Source: Intestinimonas sp. (GTDB lineage Bacteria > Bacillota > Clostridia > Oscillospirales > Oscillospiraceae). From it: a stretch of DNA of 64,000 nucleotides. A model generated the notes under the pieces. The model saw only the letters and a program-made list of their open reading frames with translations. It ran no database searches and was not told where the DNA came from. A program made the translations under genes and the position numbers. Below, in pieces: positions 40,990 to 50,450 of the stretch. The DNA lies in the NCBI GenBank assembly GCA_022653075.1, contig JALCSB010000005.1:1-64000 (forward strand). Direction: 5' to 3'. Position 1 is the first letter of the stretch; each line of letters starts with the position of its first letter.

Positions 40990-41886
40990 ATGACAAACTT
41001 ATCCGGAGTGAATCCACCGGTCATCACGATCTTTGACGAAAACGGAAAACTAGATTGGGAAGCCAATAAAAAACAGGCCGATTTTCTCATGGAAAAAGGT
41101 GTGGACGGGCTTTCTTATCTGGGAACCAGCGGAGAGTTCAGCGCGTTGGCGTTGGAGGAGAGAAAGCAGTTCATCCGCGAAATGACCGCTTATGTGAACC
41201 ACCGGGTCCATGTGATCGTAGGTGTGGGAGACACATGTTTTGCCAATGTCAAGGAGCTGATGGCCACCGCCGAGGAGGCCGGTGTAGACGGTGTATTGCT
41301 GGTAAATCCCTATTTCAGCGTCTATGCCGAGGAGATGGTGGAGGCCTATTACGACGCAGCCGCGGCCGTTACCAGCCTGCCCATCATCATCTATAATTTC
41401 CCCGACCTGACCGGCTTTGATTTCCATACGGAACTGGTCAGGCGGCTGGCCCTGAAGCATGAGAACATTGTGGGCATCAAAGAGACGGTGGCTGATCCCG
41501 AGCATATCCGAAATATGCTCACCATCAAGGAGTCGAAGCCCGGCTTTCTGGTGTTCGCGGCCTATGAAAATCATGCCATGACCGTGCTGCCGCTGGGGAT
41601 TAACGGCTTTATCAACGCCACGGTAAACTTTGCGCCCGAGTTTACCGTGAATACCTGGCGGAGCTTCCAGAGGGGCGACATGGCCGCCGCTGTGGAAAAT
41701 TCCCGAAAGATGACCGAGGCGATGGAAATTTACCGGTACAGCAGCCCGCTGTTCCTGGCCTGCAAGGAGGCGGCCTACCAGCGTATCGTGGGCGGGACAC
41801 ACGCCGAGCGGTTGCCTGCACTGCCCCTCTCCAGCCAGACCAAGGCGGCCATTGGGGAGCAGCTCTCCAAGCTGGGGCTTAAATAG
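40990..41886 (+). CDS. DHDPS-family aldolase, probable 2-keto-3-deoxy-L-rhamnonate aldolase
   Basis: 298-residue (beta/alpha)8 class I aldolase. GTSGEFSALALEERKQFI is the carboxylate-binding region, PIIIYNFPDLTGFD holds the conserved tyrosine, and NIVGIKETVADPEH contains the Schiff-base lysine. Members of this family (DHDPS, NAL, KDG aldolases) cleave or form pyruvate adducts. Context with L-rhamnonate dehydratase next door and lactaldehyde reductase later indicates cleavage of 2-keto-3-deoxy-L-rhamnonate into pyruvate and L-lactaldehyde. The substrate is inferred from context. Confidence 0.82.
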   Translation: MTNLSGVNPPVITIFDENGKLDWEANKKQADFLMEKGVDGLSYLGTSGEFSALALEERKQFIREMTAYVNHRVHVIVGVGDTCFANVKELMATAEEAGVDGVLLVNPYFSVYAEEMVEAYYDAAAAVTSLPIIIYNFPDLTGFDFHTELVRRLALKHENIVGIKETVADPEHIRNMLTIKESKPGFLVFAAYENHAMTVLPLGINGFINATVNFAPEFTVNTWRSFQRGDMAAAVENSRKMTEAMEIYRYSSPLFLACKEAAYQRIVGGTHAERLPALPLSSQTKAAIGEQLSKLGLK

Positions 41887-41950
41887 TCGGCAAAGATCAA
41901 GATAAATAGAAAGAAAACGCAAATCAAGAAATTATCAGGAGGTATTTTCA

Positions 41951-43144
41951 ATGGGACTGATGGGAAGAAAAATCAAGGCTATCCGTGCTTATGTGGTGGA
42001 GGGCGGCGGCGCCGATTACCACGATCAGAGCGCCGACCACTGGATTGTCAAACAGATTGCCACCCCCATGAGCATCTATCCCGAGTACAAGGCCACCCGC
42101 ACCAGTTTTGGCATTAACGCCCTTAAGACCCTGGTTGTGGAGGTGGAGGCCGACAACGGCGTTACTGGGTTCGGTATCACCACCGGCGGCTATCCCGCTG
42201 CCTGGCTGGTTATGAACCACCTGGACCGCTTCGTGGTAGGGAAGGACGCCAACAGCATTGAAATAATCTGGGACCAGATGTACCGCGCTTCTCTGTACTA
42301 TGGCCGCAAAGGTATCGTTATGAACGCGATCTCCGCCATTGACCTGGCTTTGTGGGATCTGCTGGGACGGCTGCGCGAGGAACCTGTCTATGCCATGCTG
42401 GGCGGTAAAGTCCGCGAAGAACTGACCTTCTACGCCACCGGCCCACGCCCTGATCTGGCGAAAGGAATGGGCTTTGTGGGCGGAAAAATTCCCCTGGTCT
42501 ATGGTCAGGCCGACGGCAACGAGGGCCTGCGTAAAAATATCGAGACGCTCAAGACCATGCGCGAACGTGTGGGTGATGATTTCCTGCTCATGTGGGATTG
42601 CTGGATGGCGCTGGATTTGCCCTATGCCAAGAAGCTCATGACCGAATCCGCCGAATACGGCCTACAGTGGATGGAGGAGTGCTTTAACCCCGACGACTAC
42701 TGGTCCTACCGCGACCTTAAAAAGTGCGCCCCCAACAAGATGTGGGTTACCGGCGGCGAGCACGAGGCCAGCCGTTATGGCTTCCGCGCGCTTATTGAAG
42801 AGTGTGATCTGGACGTTATTCAGCCTGATGTGGGCTGGTGTGGCGGCCTGACCGAGCTGATTAAGATTGGCAACCTGGCCGACGCCCACGGCAAGCTGGT
42901 GATTCCTCACGGCAGCGGCGTATACAGCTACCACTATGTGACCACCAAGGTCAACTCCCCCATTACCGAATGTCTCATGATGGCCCCTCAGGCCGACAAG
43001 GTAGTACCCCAGTACTATCCACTCATTAAGGACGAGCCCATGCCGGTAAATGGCAAGCTGAAAGTTTCCGACAAGCCCGGCTTCGGTGTGGAGCTCAATA
43101 AAGACAAGACTCTTGTGGAAGTGAAAAAGGGTACCCATCTGTAA
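41951..43144 (+). CDS. rhmD: L-rhamnonate dehydratase (enolase superfamily)
   Basis: 397 residues. It dehydrates L-rhamnonate to 2-keto-3-deoxy-L-rhamnonate. The amino-terminal capping domain has ATPMSIYPEYKATRTSFGIN, and the barrel has YATGPRPDLAKGMGFVGGK, metal-binding Asp/Glu in MWDCWMALD, WMEECF and VTGGEHEASR, QPDVGWCGGLTEL and the catalytic His segment PHGSGVYSYH. These closely follow the rhamnonate dehydratase subgroup rather than mandelate racemase or gluconate dehydratase. AGGAGG ribosome site. Confidence 0.9.
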   Translation: MGLMGRKIKAIRAYVVEGGGADYHDQSADHWIVKQIATPMSIYPEYKATRTSFGINALKTLVVEVEADNGVTGFGITTGGYPAAWLVMNHLDRFVVGKDANSIEIIWDQMYRASLYYGRKGIVMNAISAIDLALWDLLGRLREEPVYAMLGGKVREELTFYATGPRPDLAKGMGFVGGKIPLVYGQADGNEGLRKNIETLKTMRERVGDDFLLMWDCWMALDLPYAKKLMTESAEYGLQWMEECFNPDDYWSYRDLKKCAPNKMWVTGGEHEASRYGFRALIEECDLDVIQPDVGWCGGLTELIKIGNLADAHGKLVIPHGSGVYSYHYVTTKVNSPITECLMMAPQADKVVPQYYPLIKDEPMPVNGKLKVSDKPGFGVELNKDKTLVEVKKGTHL

Positions 43145-43166
43145 GCACCGTGTCAGGAGTAAAAAA

Positions 43167-43196
43167 GGATGATAAGAGCTGCCACTCTTATCATCC
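43167..43196 (+). terminator. Hairpin between rhmD and the permease gene
   Basis: GGATGATAAGAG pairs with CTCTTATCATCC (12 bp) around CTGCCA. There is no T-run, so it is a candidate processing or attenuation site within the operon. Confidence 0.5.
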
Positions 43197-43257
43197 GGCC
43201 CTGACCAAACAGCCCATGCCATCTGTCAAAGGTATATTTAGTATAAAACGTCCCGTG

Positions 43258-43280
43258 TCAAATTTCAATTCGCAATTTGA
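43258..43280 (+). promoter_or_regulatory. Inverted repeat upstream of the GntP permease gene
   Basis: TCAAATT...AATTTGA (7-bp arms, 9-bp spacer) lies in the 43145-43395 gap and could be an operator for a secondary promoter of the permease and reductase genes. Confidence 0.4.
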
Positions 43281-43395
43281 CGGCACCGGATGTGGTTTTC
43301 ACCTGATTTATATTTAATCCGAACAGCGACAAACGATATCCACACCCTAGCGCGGGCGGAAGCCCGAGCCAATTTTAAAAAGAGGAGTGCGAATC

Positions 43396-44748
43396 ATGTC
43401 TACTGCATATCTTATTCTCTGCCTGCTTGCGGCCATCATCGTTGTCCTGGTGGTCATAATGAAGCTCAAACTCAATCCCGCCATCGCCCTGGTTTTGGGT
43501 TCCCTGCTGATGGGCGTTATGGCCCACATTTCCCTGACGGATACCATAGACGGCATCAACGCCGGCTTTGGCAGTATGCTGGGCAGTATCGGCTTCCCCA
43601 TCGGCTTTGGTATCATTCTGGGTCAACTGGTCAGCGACAGCGGCGGTGCCAACGTGATCGCCGATCGTATGGTGAAGCTGTTCCCCGAGTCCAAGGCCAT
43701 TTACGCCGTGGCCATCGCGGCCTTTATTTTGTCCATCCCCGTGTTCTTTGACGTTACCTTTGTTATTCTGATTCCTATTGGTGTGGCCCTGATGAAACGC
43801 ATTAACAGGAGTATCGCTTACATTGTGGGCGCCATTTCTATTGGCGCCGGCGTTGCTCACACCCTGGTTCCGCCGACTCCCAATCCTCTGGCTGCCGCCG
43901 AGATCTTCCATTTTGACTTGGGTATGATGATTCTGGGCGGCACCATCATCGGCCTTATCATGGTGTTTATCGCCGTGACCATCTACTGCAAAATTCTCGA
44001 CCGCGGAATCTGGAATAAGGATAAGGATGAGACCGGAGAGGGCATGGATGTCCAGGAGATGGCCACGCCTGAACGTGTTCCTTCCTTCGGCATGTCTCTT
44101 GTTCCTATTCTGTTGCCTGTGGTGATTATCCTGCTCAACACGGTGACCAGCACCGTGCTGGGAGATGCTCAGCCTGAGTTCATCTCTTTTTTGGGCACCA
44201 AAACCATGGCGCTGCTTCTGGGCGTGCTGGCAGCCTATGCCATTGCTGTTAGCTGCATCGGCAGCAAGGGTGCCGAGAAGTCTGCCAGCGAGGCCCTTAA
44301 GTCCGCCGGTATCGTCTTTCTCATCACCGGCGCCGGCGGCTCCTTCGCCAAGATCATTGCCCTGTCCGGCGTGAATGACGCCATCGTAAAAATGGTTTCC
44401 GGCATCTCCGGTAGCTTTGTTGTGGTCCTGCTCATTGCCTATATTCTGGGCCTGCTGTTCCGCCAGATCACCGGCTCCGGCACGGTGGCTTCGCTGACCA
44501 CCATGACCATTATGGCCAGTGTGGCATCGCTTCTCCCCTGTCATCCCGTGTTCCTGGCTCTGGCCTGCCTGGACGGCGCGCTGTTTGGCGCCACGCTTAA
44601 CGACAGCGGCTTTTGGATCGTCTCCAATATGACGGGCCTTACCTTCACCGGCGGCGCCAAAACTTATACCTTGGGTCAGGCCGTGGCCTCCGTTACCGGC
44701 ATTGTGGTTATCATCCTCGCCGCCCTGGGCGCGACCATGATCTTCTAA
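43396..44748 (+). CDS. GntP family permease (sugar-acid:H+ symporter)
   Basis: 450 residues with about twelve hydrophobic spans. Family segments include LNPAIALVLGSLLMGVMAHI near the start, HTLVPPTPNPLAAAEIFHFD, LFRQITGSGTVASLTTMTIM and GATLNDSGFWIVSNMTGLT at the end. GntP carriers import gluconate, idonate and related sugar acids. Here, between rhamnonate dehydratase and lactaldehyde reductase, L-rhamnonate is the likely substrate. ATG 43396 (GAGGAG nine bases before) is preferred to the GTG three codons earlier. Confidence 0.88.
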   Translation: MSTAYLILCLLAAIIVVLVVIMKLKLNPAIALVLGSLLMGVMAHISLTDTIDGINAGFGSMLGSIGFPIGFGIILGQLVSDSGGANVIADRMVKLFPESKAIYAVAIAAFILSIPVFFDVTFVILIPIGVALMKRINRSIAYIVGAISIGAGVAHTLVPPTPNPLAAAEIFHFDLGMMILGGTIIGLIMVFIAVTIYCKILDRGIWNKDKDETGEGMDVQEMATPERVPSFGMSLVPILLPVVIILLNTVTSTVLGDAQPEFISFLGTKTMALLLGVLAAYAIAVSCIGSKGAEKSASEALKSAGIVFLITGAGGSFAKIIALSGVNDAIVKMVSGISGSFVVVLLIAYILGLLFRQITGSGTVASLTTMTIMASVASLLPCHPVFLALACLDGALFGATLNDSGFWIVSNMTGLTFTGGAKTYTLGQAVASVTGIVVIILAALGATMIF

Positions 44749-44772
44749 AATCTGAAAGGAGACTTCCGTATT

Positions 44773-45924
44773 ATGGTTAACAGAATGGTACTCAATGAGA
44801 CCTCCTATCATGGGAAAGGGGCCATCGCCGAGATTGTCGGCGAGGTTAAAAAGCGCGGCTTTACCAAGGCCTTTATCTGCTGCGACCCTGATCTTGTAAA
44901 ATTCGGCGTAACCGGAAAGGTTACCAACCTGCTGGATGCCAACGGCCTTGCCTACGAGGTCTATTCCAACATCAAACCCAACCCTACCATTGAAAACGTA
45001 CAGACCGGCGTGGCCGCCATGAAGGCTTCCGGTGCGGATTATATCATCGCCATCGGCGGCGGCTCATCCATGGATACCGCCAAGGCCGTGGGCATCATTG
45101 TGGAAAACCCCGATTTCGCCGACGTGCGCAGTTTGGAGGGTGTAGCTCCCACCCAAAAGTCCTGCACCCCTATTATTGCCGTTCCCACCACCGCCGGCAC
45201 CGCTGCCGAGGTTACGATCAACTATGTCATTACCGACGTGGAGAAGAAGCGTAAGTTCGTCTGTGTGGATACCCACGACATTCCCGTAGTGGCCGTGGTA
45301 GACCCCGATATGATGTCGTCCATGCCCCGCGGACTCACCGCCGCCACCGGTATGGATGCCCTGACTCACGCCATTGAAGGCTATACCACCAAGGCCGCCT
45401 GGGAGATGACCGACATGCTGAACCTGAAGGCCATCGAGCTTATCTCCAAGCACCTGCGGGGGGCGGTGGAAAACACCCCGCAGGGCCGTGAGGGTATGGC
45501 GCTGGGCCAGTATATCACCGGCATGGCATTTTCCAATGTGGGGCTGGGCATCGTCCACTCCATGGCGCATTCTTTGGGCGCCCTGTATGATACGCCCCAC
45601 GGTGTGGCCAATGCCATCCTGCTGCCTGTGGTCATGGCCTATAACGCCGAGACCACCGGCGAGAAGTACCGCGAAATTGCCCGTGCCATGGGGGTTGCAG
45701 GTGTGGACGCCATGAGCCAGAATGAGTACCGTACCGCCGCTGTGGAGGCTGTGAAACAGCTTTCCCGCGATGTTAAGATTCCCGAAAACCTCACTGCCGT
45801 GGGTGTAAAAGAGGCCGATCTCTCCTTCCTGGCCGAGTCTGCCTATCAGGATGCTTGCCGCCCCGGCAATCCCAAGGATACCTGTGTGGAGGACATTATC
45901 GCCCTCTACCGTTCCATTCTTTAA
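44773..45924 (+). CDS. fucO: Lactaldehyde reductase (iron-containing alcohol dehydrogenase, FucO type)
   Basis: 383 residues. It reduces L-lactaldehyde to 1,2-propanediol with NADH, disposing of the second product of rhamnonate cleavage under anaerobic conditions. NAD-binding IIAIGGGSSMDTAKAVGI; metal ligands in GMDALTHAIEGYTT (Asp, His), VHSMAHSLGALYDTPHGVAN (two His); MVNRMVLNETSYHGKGA at the start is typical of FucO. Last gene of the rhamnonate operon, followed by a terminator. Confidence 0.9.
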   Translation: MVNRMVLNETSYHGKGAIAEIVGEVKKRGFTKAFICCDPDLVKFGVTGKVTNLLDANGLAYEVYSNIKPNPTIENVQTGVAAMKASGADYIIAIGGGSSMDTAKAVGIIVENPDFADVRSLEGVAPTQKSCTPIIAVPTTAGTAAEVTINYVITDVEKKRKFVCVDTHDIPVVAVVDPDMMSSMPRGLTAATGMDALTHAIEGYTTKAAWEMTDMLNLKAIELISKHLRGAVENTPQGREGMALGQYITGMAFSNVGLGIVHSMAHSLGALYDTPHGVANAILLPVVMAYNAETTGEKYREIARAMGVAGVDAMSQNEYRTAAVEAVKQLSRDVKIPENLTAVGVKEADLSFLAESAYQDACRPGNPKDTCVEDIIALYRSIL

Positions 45925-45952
45925 GCTCTCTCCTCTTGCATTTCTTCCCAGA

Positions 45953-45988
45953 ACAAATGGCGGGTCCGTTTTCGGGCCCGTCATTTGT
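45953..45988 (+). terminator. Terminator of the rhamnonate operon
   Basis: ACAAATGGCGGGTCCG pairs with CGGGCCCGTCATTTGT with two wobble positions, followed by a moderately T-rich stretch. Confidence 0.65.
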
Positions 45989-46191
45989 CTATTCTGTTGT
46001 ATTTGCCAGGTATAAAATCTACATTCCTTACAAAAATGTTCGCTGAATTTTATGCTACTTTTTCTTGCATTTTTCGGCACTGTGAGTTATAATCCCTCTG
46101 TGACTGTTAAGCACACAACTGTCTCTGATACGCGGACAGCCACGAATTGACAGGCGTCTTGCCTGTACGCATGAAATGGAGGATATATGAT

Positions 46192-47391
46192 ATGAAAAAA
46201 CTGCTAAGCGCGCTCCTCTCCTGCGCTATGATCATGGGTCTGGCGGCAGGATGCGGCGGAAGTTCCACCGGCAGTACCAGCGCTTCTCCCTCCGACGATG
46301 GGGCAAAAACGGTTAAAATCGGTGTGTATGAACCCGCGACCGGGGACTCCGGCCCCGGCGGCAAGCAGGAAATGCTGGGCATGCAGTATGCCAACAAAGA
46401 GACCCCTACCGTTAAAATCGGCGACGATACTTATAATGTAGAACTGGTTTACGCCGACAATGCGTCTTCCACGGATAAGGCTGTGTCCGCCGCGTCCGAG
46501 CTGGTTAGCCAGGGCGTATCCATCGTTCTTGGTTCCTATGGCTCCAGCGTGTCCATCGCGGCCGGTCCTACCTTTGATGAAGCGGGTCTGGCTGCCATCG
46601 GCGTGACCTGCACCAACCCCAATGTGACGGCTAATAACGATTACTATTTCCGTATCTGCTTCCTGGACCCCTTCCAGGGTACGGTTCTGGCCAAGTTTGC
46701 CAACGAAAAATTCAGCGCTAAGACCGCTTATTGTCTGGGTGAGCTGGGCAACGAGTACGACCAGGGTCTGATCACCTACTTTGAGCAGGCATTCACCGCT
46801 GCGGGTGGCCAGGTCATTAAAGATTCCTTCCCCACCAACAACTCTGATTTTACTTCCTATCTGAACAAGGCCAAGACCGCCAACGCCGACGTCATTTTCT
46901 GCCCGGTGTCGGTAGCCTATTCCACACAGATTGTGAGCCAGGCCGCTTCTCTGGGCATGCAGATCCCTCTGCTGGGCGGTGATACCCTGGACAATAACAA
47001 GGTGCTGGCCGCGACAAAGGACACGGATGTCAAGCTGTACGTCTCCACCTTCTATCAGGAAGGTGGCTCTGAGGAATTTGATACGGGCATCAAGGAGTGG
47101 ATCAACTCCGACTCCACCGCAAAGACCAACAACGGCGGTGATGACACCATTGCGGCGGTTACCGCTATGGGCTATGACGCCTATTATGTGGCTCTGGAAG
47201 CGATGAAGGCCGCCGGTTCTACGGATGCTGCCGCCGTAAAGGCCGCTCTACCCAGCTTGACCTATACCGGCGTGTCTGGTAAAATTGCATTCGATTCTAC
47301 GGGCGACGCCATTCGTGACACCGCTTATATTAAGGTTGCCGACAACGCTAACGGCGCTTGGAAGCTGGAGACCGTCCAGAAGGCGGACTAA
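46192..47391 (+). CDS. livJ: Branched-chain amino-acid ABC transporter substrate-binding lipoprotein
   Basis: 399 residues. Lipoprotein signal ending GLAAGC, with lipidated Cys at about residue 21. The mature part is a periplasmic-binding-protein type I fold (Peripla_BP_6): IGVYEPATGDSGPGGKQEML, VSIVLGSYGSSVSIAAGPTF and AYCLGELGNEYDQGLITYFE. It presents Leu/Ile/Val or related ligands to LivHM. ATG 46192 follows GGAGGATATATGAT. An attenuating hairpin separates it from the membrane genes. Confidence 0.9.
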   Translation: MKKLLSALLSCAMIMGLAAGCGGSSTGSTSASPSDDGAKTVKIGVYEPATGDSGPGGKQEMLGMQYANKETPTVKIGDDTYNVELVYADNASSTDKAVSAASELVSQGVSIVLGSYGSSVSIAAGPTFDEAGLAAIGVTCTNPNVTANNDYYFRICFLDPFQGTVLAKFANEKFSAKTAYCLGELGNEYDQGLITYFEQAFTAAGGQVIKDSFPTNNSDFTSYLNKAKTANADVIFCPVSVAYSTQIVSQAASLGMQIPLLGGDTLDNNKVLAATKDTDVKLYVSTFYQEGGSEEFDTGIKEWINSDSTAKTNNGGDDTIAAVTAMGYDAYYVALEAMKAAGSTDAAAVKAALPSLTYTGVSGKIAFDSTGDAIRDTAYIKVADNANGAWKLETVQKAD

Positions 47392-47422
47392 GGCTTTCCT
47401 GTCGAATTGCTTTGCATTGATG

Positions 47423-47456
47423 CCGCTTGGTGGGGGCGTCTGCCCCCACCAAGCGG
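47423..47456 (+). terminator. Strong hairpin between livJ and livH
   Basis: CCGCTTGGTGGGGGC pairs over 15 bp with GCCCCCACCAAGCGG around GTCT, followed by TTCTTT. It likely causes partial termination so that binding protein exceeds permease. Confidence 0.75.
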
Positions 47457-47546
47457 TTCTTTCCGCGTTTAGCCTGGGCTGCCTCGAAGGGGACTGGATT
47501 CCGGCCCTTTTCGAGACAGCCCAACAAGAAAAAAGGGAGGATCCCC

Positions 47547-48422
47547 ATGGAATTTGCCATATCCATCCTGCTGTCTGGTATTTCAGTGGGTGGCCAGTAT
47601 GCCTTGATCGCCATTGGTTATACCCTGGTATACGGCATCCTGCGTCTGATTAACTTTGCCCATGGCGATGTGTTCATGGCAGCCGGCCTGATGATGGTCT
47701 ATCTTTCGGCCAGTCTGCCCCTGTCTGTTTCGGTGCCGCTGATGGTAATTCTCACGGTGGCGCTGGGCTTTGCCATTGAACGGATTGCCTACAAACCGTT
47801 GCGCAGCGCACCCAGAATGTCGGTCATGATCTCCGCCATCGGAGTGAGTTATCTGCTGCAAAATCTGGCTACCTATGTGACCGGCGGCCTTCCCCAGATG
47901 TATCCATCCATTCCCGGCCTGTCCGCTTCCGTGACCATCATGGGAGCCACCACCAAGTGGGTCACGGTGGTCACCCCAGTGCTGGTGGTAATTTTGGTGG
48001 TGGCCCTTACGCAGCTCATTGACCACACCAAAGTGGGCATGGCCATGCGGGCGGTATCCAGAGATTTTGAAACCGCTCAGCTCATGGGCATTAAAATTAA
48101 CTCCGTTATTTCGGCTACTTTTATCATTGGTTCTTTTCTGGCGGCGGTGGGTTCGGTGCTCTACTTTACGAACTACCGGTCCATCGTACCGCTGTCGGGC
48201 GCCATGCCTGGGCTGAAGGCCTTTGTGGCGGCGGTATTTGGAGGCATTGGTTCCATTCCGGGAGCCGTTATCGGAGCGTTCCTGATTGGAATCTGCGAGA
48301 CGATTATTAAAGGGTCGAACTGGACCGTTTTTTCCGACGCCTTTACCTTTGCGCTGCTGATCGTGGTGTTGGTGACCAAACCCACCGGTCTGTTCGGCGA
48401 AAAGGCCACGGATAAGGTTTAA
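47547..48422 (+). CDS. livH: Branched-chain amino-acid ABC transporter permease LivH
   Basis: 291 residues with about eight hydrophobic spans. The family start SILLSGISVGGQYALIAIGY and LRLINFAHGDVFMAAGLMMV are diagnostic, and the coupling region is AMRAVSRDFETAQLMGIKIN. Start set at ATG 47547 behind GGGAGG; the longer in-frame ORF begins inside the upstream hairpin region and is not real. Confidence 0.92.
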   Translation: MEFAISILLSGISVGGQYALIAIGYTLVYGILRLINFAHGDVFMAAGLMMVYLSASLPLSVSVPLMVILTVALGFAIERIAYKPLRSAPRMSVMISAIGVSYLLQNLATYVTGGLPQMYPSIPGLSASVTIMGATTKWVTVVTPVLVVILVVALTQLIDHTKVGMAMRAVSRDFETAQLMGIKINSVISATFIIGSFLAAVGSVLYFTNYRSIVPLSGAMPGLKAFVAAVFGGIGSIPGAVIGAFLIGICETIIKGSNWTVFSDAFTFALLIVVLVTKPTGLFGEKATDKV

Positions 48423-48435
48423 AGGGGGCATCGGA

Positions 48436-49605
48436 ATGAAAAAGACCAATAAGCGGGGCTCGTTTATTGCCCTGATCTGCGTTATTCTGATGTTGGCCCT
48501 GGTAGTTGTGCTGGAAAACACCGTCCCCTTTACCAGTATGCTGTTCACGGTACTTAAAAAGGGCGCGGTATATGCCCTCGTGGTGGTCTCCATGAACCTG
48601 CTCAACGGTTTTACCGGCCTGTTCTCGCTGGGCCAGGCGGGATTTATGCTGCTGGGAGCCTACACCTACGCCATCTTTACCATACCCAGCGATGTGCGGG
48701 ACAGCGTGTTTTACCTCTTCGGCGGTTCCGCGCTACATATTTCCTTCCCGGAGATGTTCGAGTCTGTTTTTGGCAGTACCGGTGTGGGCGGTGCGATCAG
48801 CCTGATCCTCGGCGTACTGCTGGCGCTGATTCTGGCGGGCCTGGTGGCTGCCTTTTTCGCCTACCTTATCGGACTGCCCGTACTGCGCCTCAAGAGCGAT
48901 TATCTGGCCATCGCCACACTGGGCTTTGCCGAAATTATCCGCGCGGTGTTCCAGTGGGATAAGCTTGGCCCGGTTACCAATGGCGCGAATATGCTCAAAA
49001 GCTTTCCCAGCTTCACCAGCTTCAACCTGAAAGATGCCGGCGGTCATGTGGTGCTGCGTCTGTCTACACTGGTCCCGTTCGTGGTGGCAACCCTCTGCAT
49101 CTTCCTCATTGTACTGCTCATCAACTCATCGTATGGCCGGGCATTCAAGGCAATCCGGGAGGATGAGGTGGCCGCGGAGGCCATGGGCATCAATCTGTTT
49201 AAGCATAAGCAGCTGTCCTTCTGCATCTCCTCGTTTTTTGCAGGTGTGGGCGGCGCTCTGCTTGCGATGTACTCCAATCAGGTTCAGGCCAAGGTATTCA
49301 CCGCCGCCATGACCTATGAGCTTCTGCTTATCGTGGTGATCGGCGGCATTGGCTCGGTCAGCGGAAGCTGCATCGCGGCATTCCTGTACATCGCCGCGTC
49401 CGAGTGGTGGCTGCGCGGACTGGACGAGAATCCGTTCCTGGGTATCGACGCCCCTGCCGTGTTCCGTGTTGGTCTGCGGCTGGTGGTGTTCTCGGTCATT
49501 ATTATGATTGTGGTGCTTTTCTTCCGCCGCGGCATTATGGGTGACAGAGAACTGCCGGATTTGTTCCGGCGGCACAAAAAAGCGGCGAAGGAGGTGGCGA
49601 AATGA
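48436..49605 (+). CDS. livM: Branched-chain amino-acid ABC transporter permease LivM
   Basis: 389 residues with eight to ten spans, partner of LivH. MNLLNGFTGLFSLGQAGFML and LKSDYLAIATLGFAEIIRAV are characteristic of LivM, and the coupling segment is FKAIREDEVAAEAMGINLFK. It ends in a basic cytoplasmic tail and overlaps livG by four bases. Confidence 0.92.
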   Translation: MKKTNKRGSFIALICVILMLALVVVLENTVPFTSMLFTVLKKGAVYALVVVSMNLLNGFTGLFSLGQAGFMLLGAYTYAIFTIPSDVRDSVFYLFGGSALHISFPEMFESVFGSTGVGGAISLILGVLLALILAGLVAAFFAYLIGLPVLRLKSDYLAIATLGFAEIIRAVFQWDKLGPVTNGANMLKSFPSFTSFNLKDAGGHVVLRLSTLVPFVVATLCIFLIVLLINSSYGRAFKAIREDEVAAEAMGINLFKHKQLSFCISSFFAGVGGALLAMYSNQVQAKVFTAAMTYELLLIVVIGGIGSVSGSCIAAFLYIAASEWWLRGLDENPFLGIDAPAVFRVGLRLVVFSVIIMIVVLFFRRGIMGDRELPDLFRRHKKAAKEVAK

Positions 49606-50450
49606 GCGAAAACGTGCTTTGTGTGGAACATGTGACCATGCAGTTTGGCGGCGTCGTCGCCGTTAACGACCTGTCGCTGGAGGTAAATCAGGGGGAGATT
49701 GTCGCCCTGATTGGTCCAAACGGGGCCGGAAAGACCACCGCCTTCAACTGCATTACCGGCGTTTACGAGCCCACCAACGGTAAAGTTGACTTTATGGGGG
49801 CACCCATGGTGGAGAACTTTCCGCAGGGTAATATGAAAAAGATGTATCTCGGGGAGCACAATGGCGACTATACCCGGAAGCTAAATCCCACGCCGGACAG
49901 AATTACCAGGCTGGGTATTGCTCGTACCTTTCAGAATATCCGGCTGTTTTCCGCCCTCACGGTGTTTGAAAACGTTCTCATTGCAAAGCATATGCGCGCC
50001 AGACAGAATTTCCTCTCCGCCACGTTCCGCCTCAACTGGGCGGAGGAAAGACGGATGCGCCGGGAGACCATGGAGCTCTTGGAGCGGCAGGGGATGACCC
50101 ACCTGAAGGACGAGCGCGCGGCCAACCTGCCCTATGGGATCCAGCGCCGTCTGGAAATTGCCCGTGCACTGGCCACCGAACCCAAGCTGCTGCTGCTGGA
50201 TGAGCCGGCCGCCGGCATGAACCCACAGGAAACGCAGGAGCTTACGGACTTTATCCGGCAGATCCGGGAGGAGCATAACCTGTCCATCTTTATGATTGAG
50301 CACCACATGGACCTGGTTATGCAGATTTCGGACCGCATCTATGTGCTTGACTTCGGCAAGCTGATCGCAGAAGGCACACCGTCTGAAGTTCAAAACAACC
50401 AGCGAGTGATCGACGCATATTTGGGGGTGGCAGACGATGCTGAAAATTGA
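49602..50450 (+). CDS. livG: Branched-chain amino-acid ABC transporter ATPase LivG
   Basis: 282 residues. Walker A GPNGAGKTT, the LivG-type long insertion before RLGIARTFQNIRLFSALTVF, signature LPYGIQRRLEIARAL (divergent, as usual in this family), Walker B LLLLDEPAAGMNPQE and switch His in MIEHHMD. It overlaps livF by 14 bases. Confidence 0.93.
   Translation: MSENVLCVEHVTMQFGGVVAVNDLSLEVNQGEIVALIGPNGAGKTTAFNCITGVYEPTNGKVDFMGAPMVENFPQGNMKKMYLGEHNGDYTRKLNPTPDRITRLGIARTFQNIRLFSALTVFENVLIAKHMRARQNFLSATFRLNWAEERRMRRETMELLERQGMTHLKDERAANLPYGIQRRLEIARALATEPKLLLLDEPAAGMNPQETQELTDFIRQIREEHNLSIFMIEHHMDLVMQISDRIYVLDFGKLIAEGTPSEVQNNQRVIDAYLGVADDAEN

Noticed and set aside
43375-44811. 478-residue minus-strand frame opposite the GntP permease gene
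   Set aside because: Antisense shadow with His/Gly/Asn-rich composition and no real domain.
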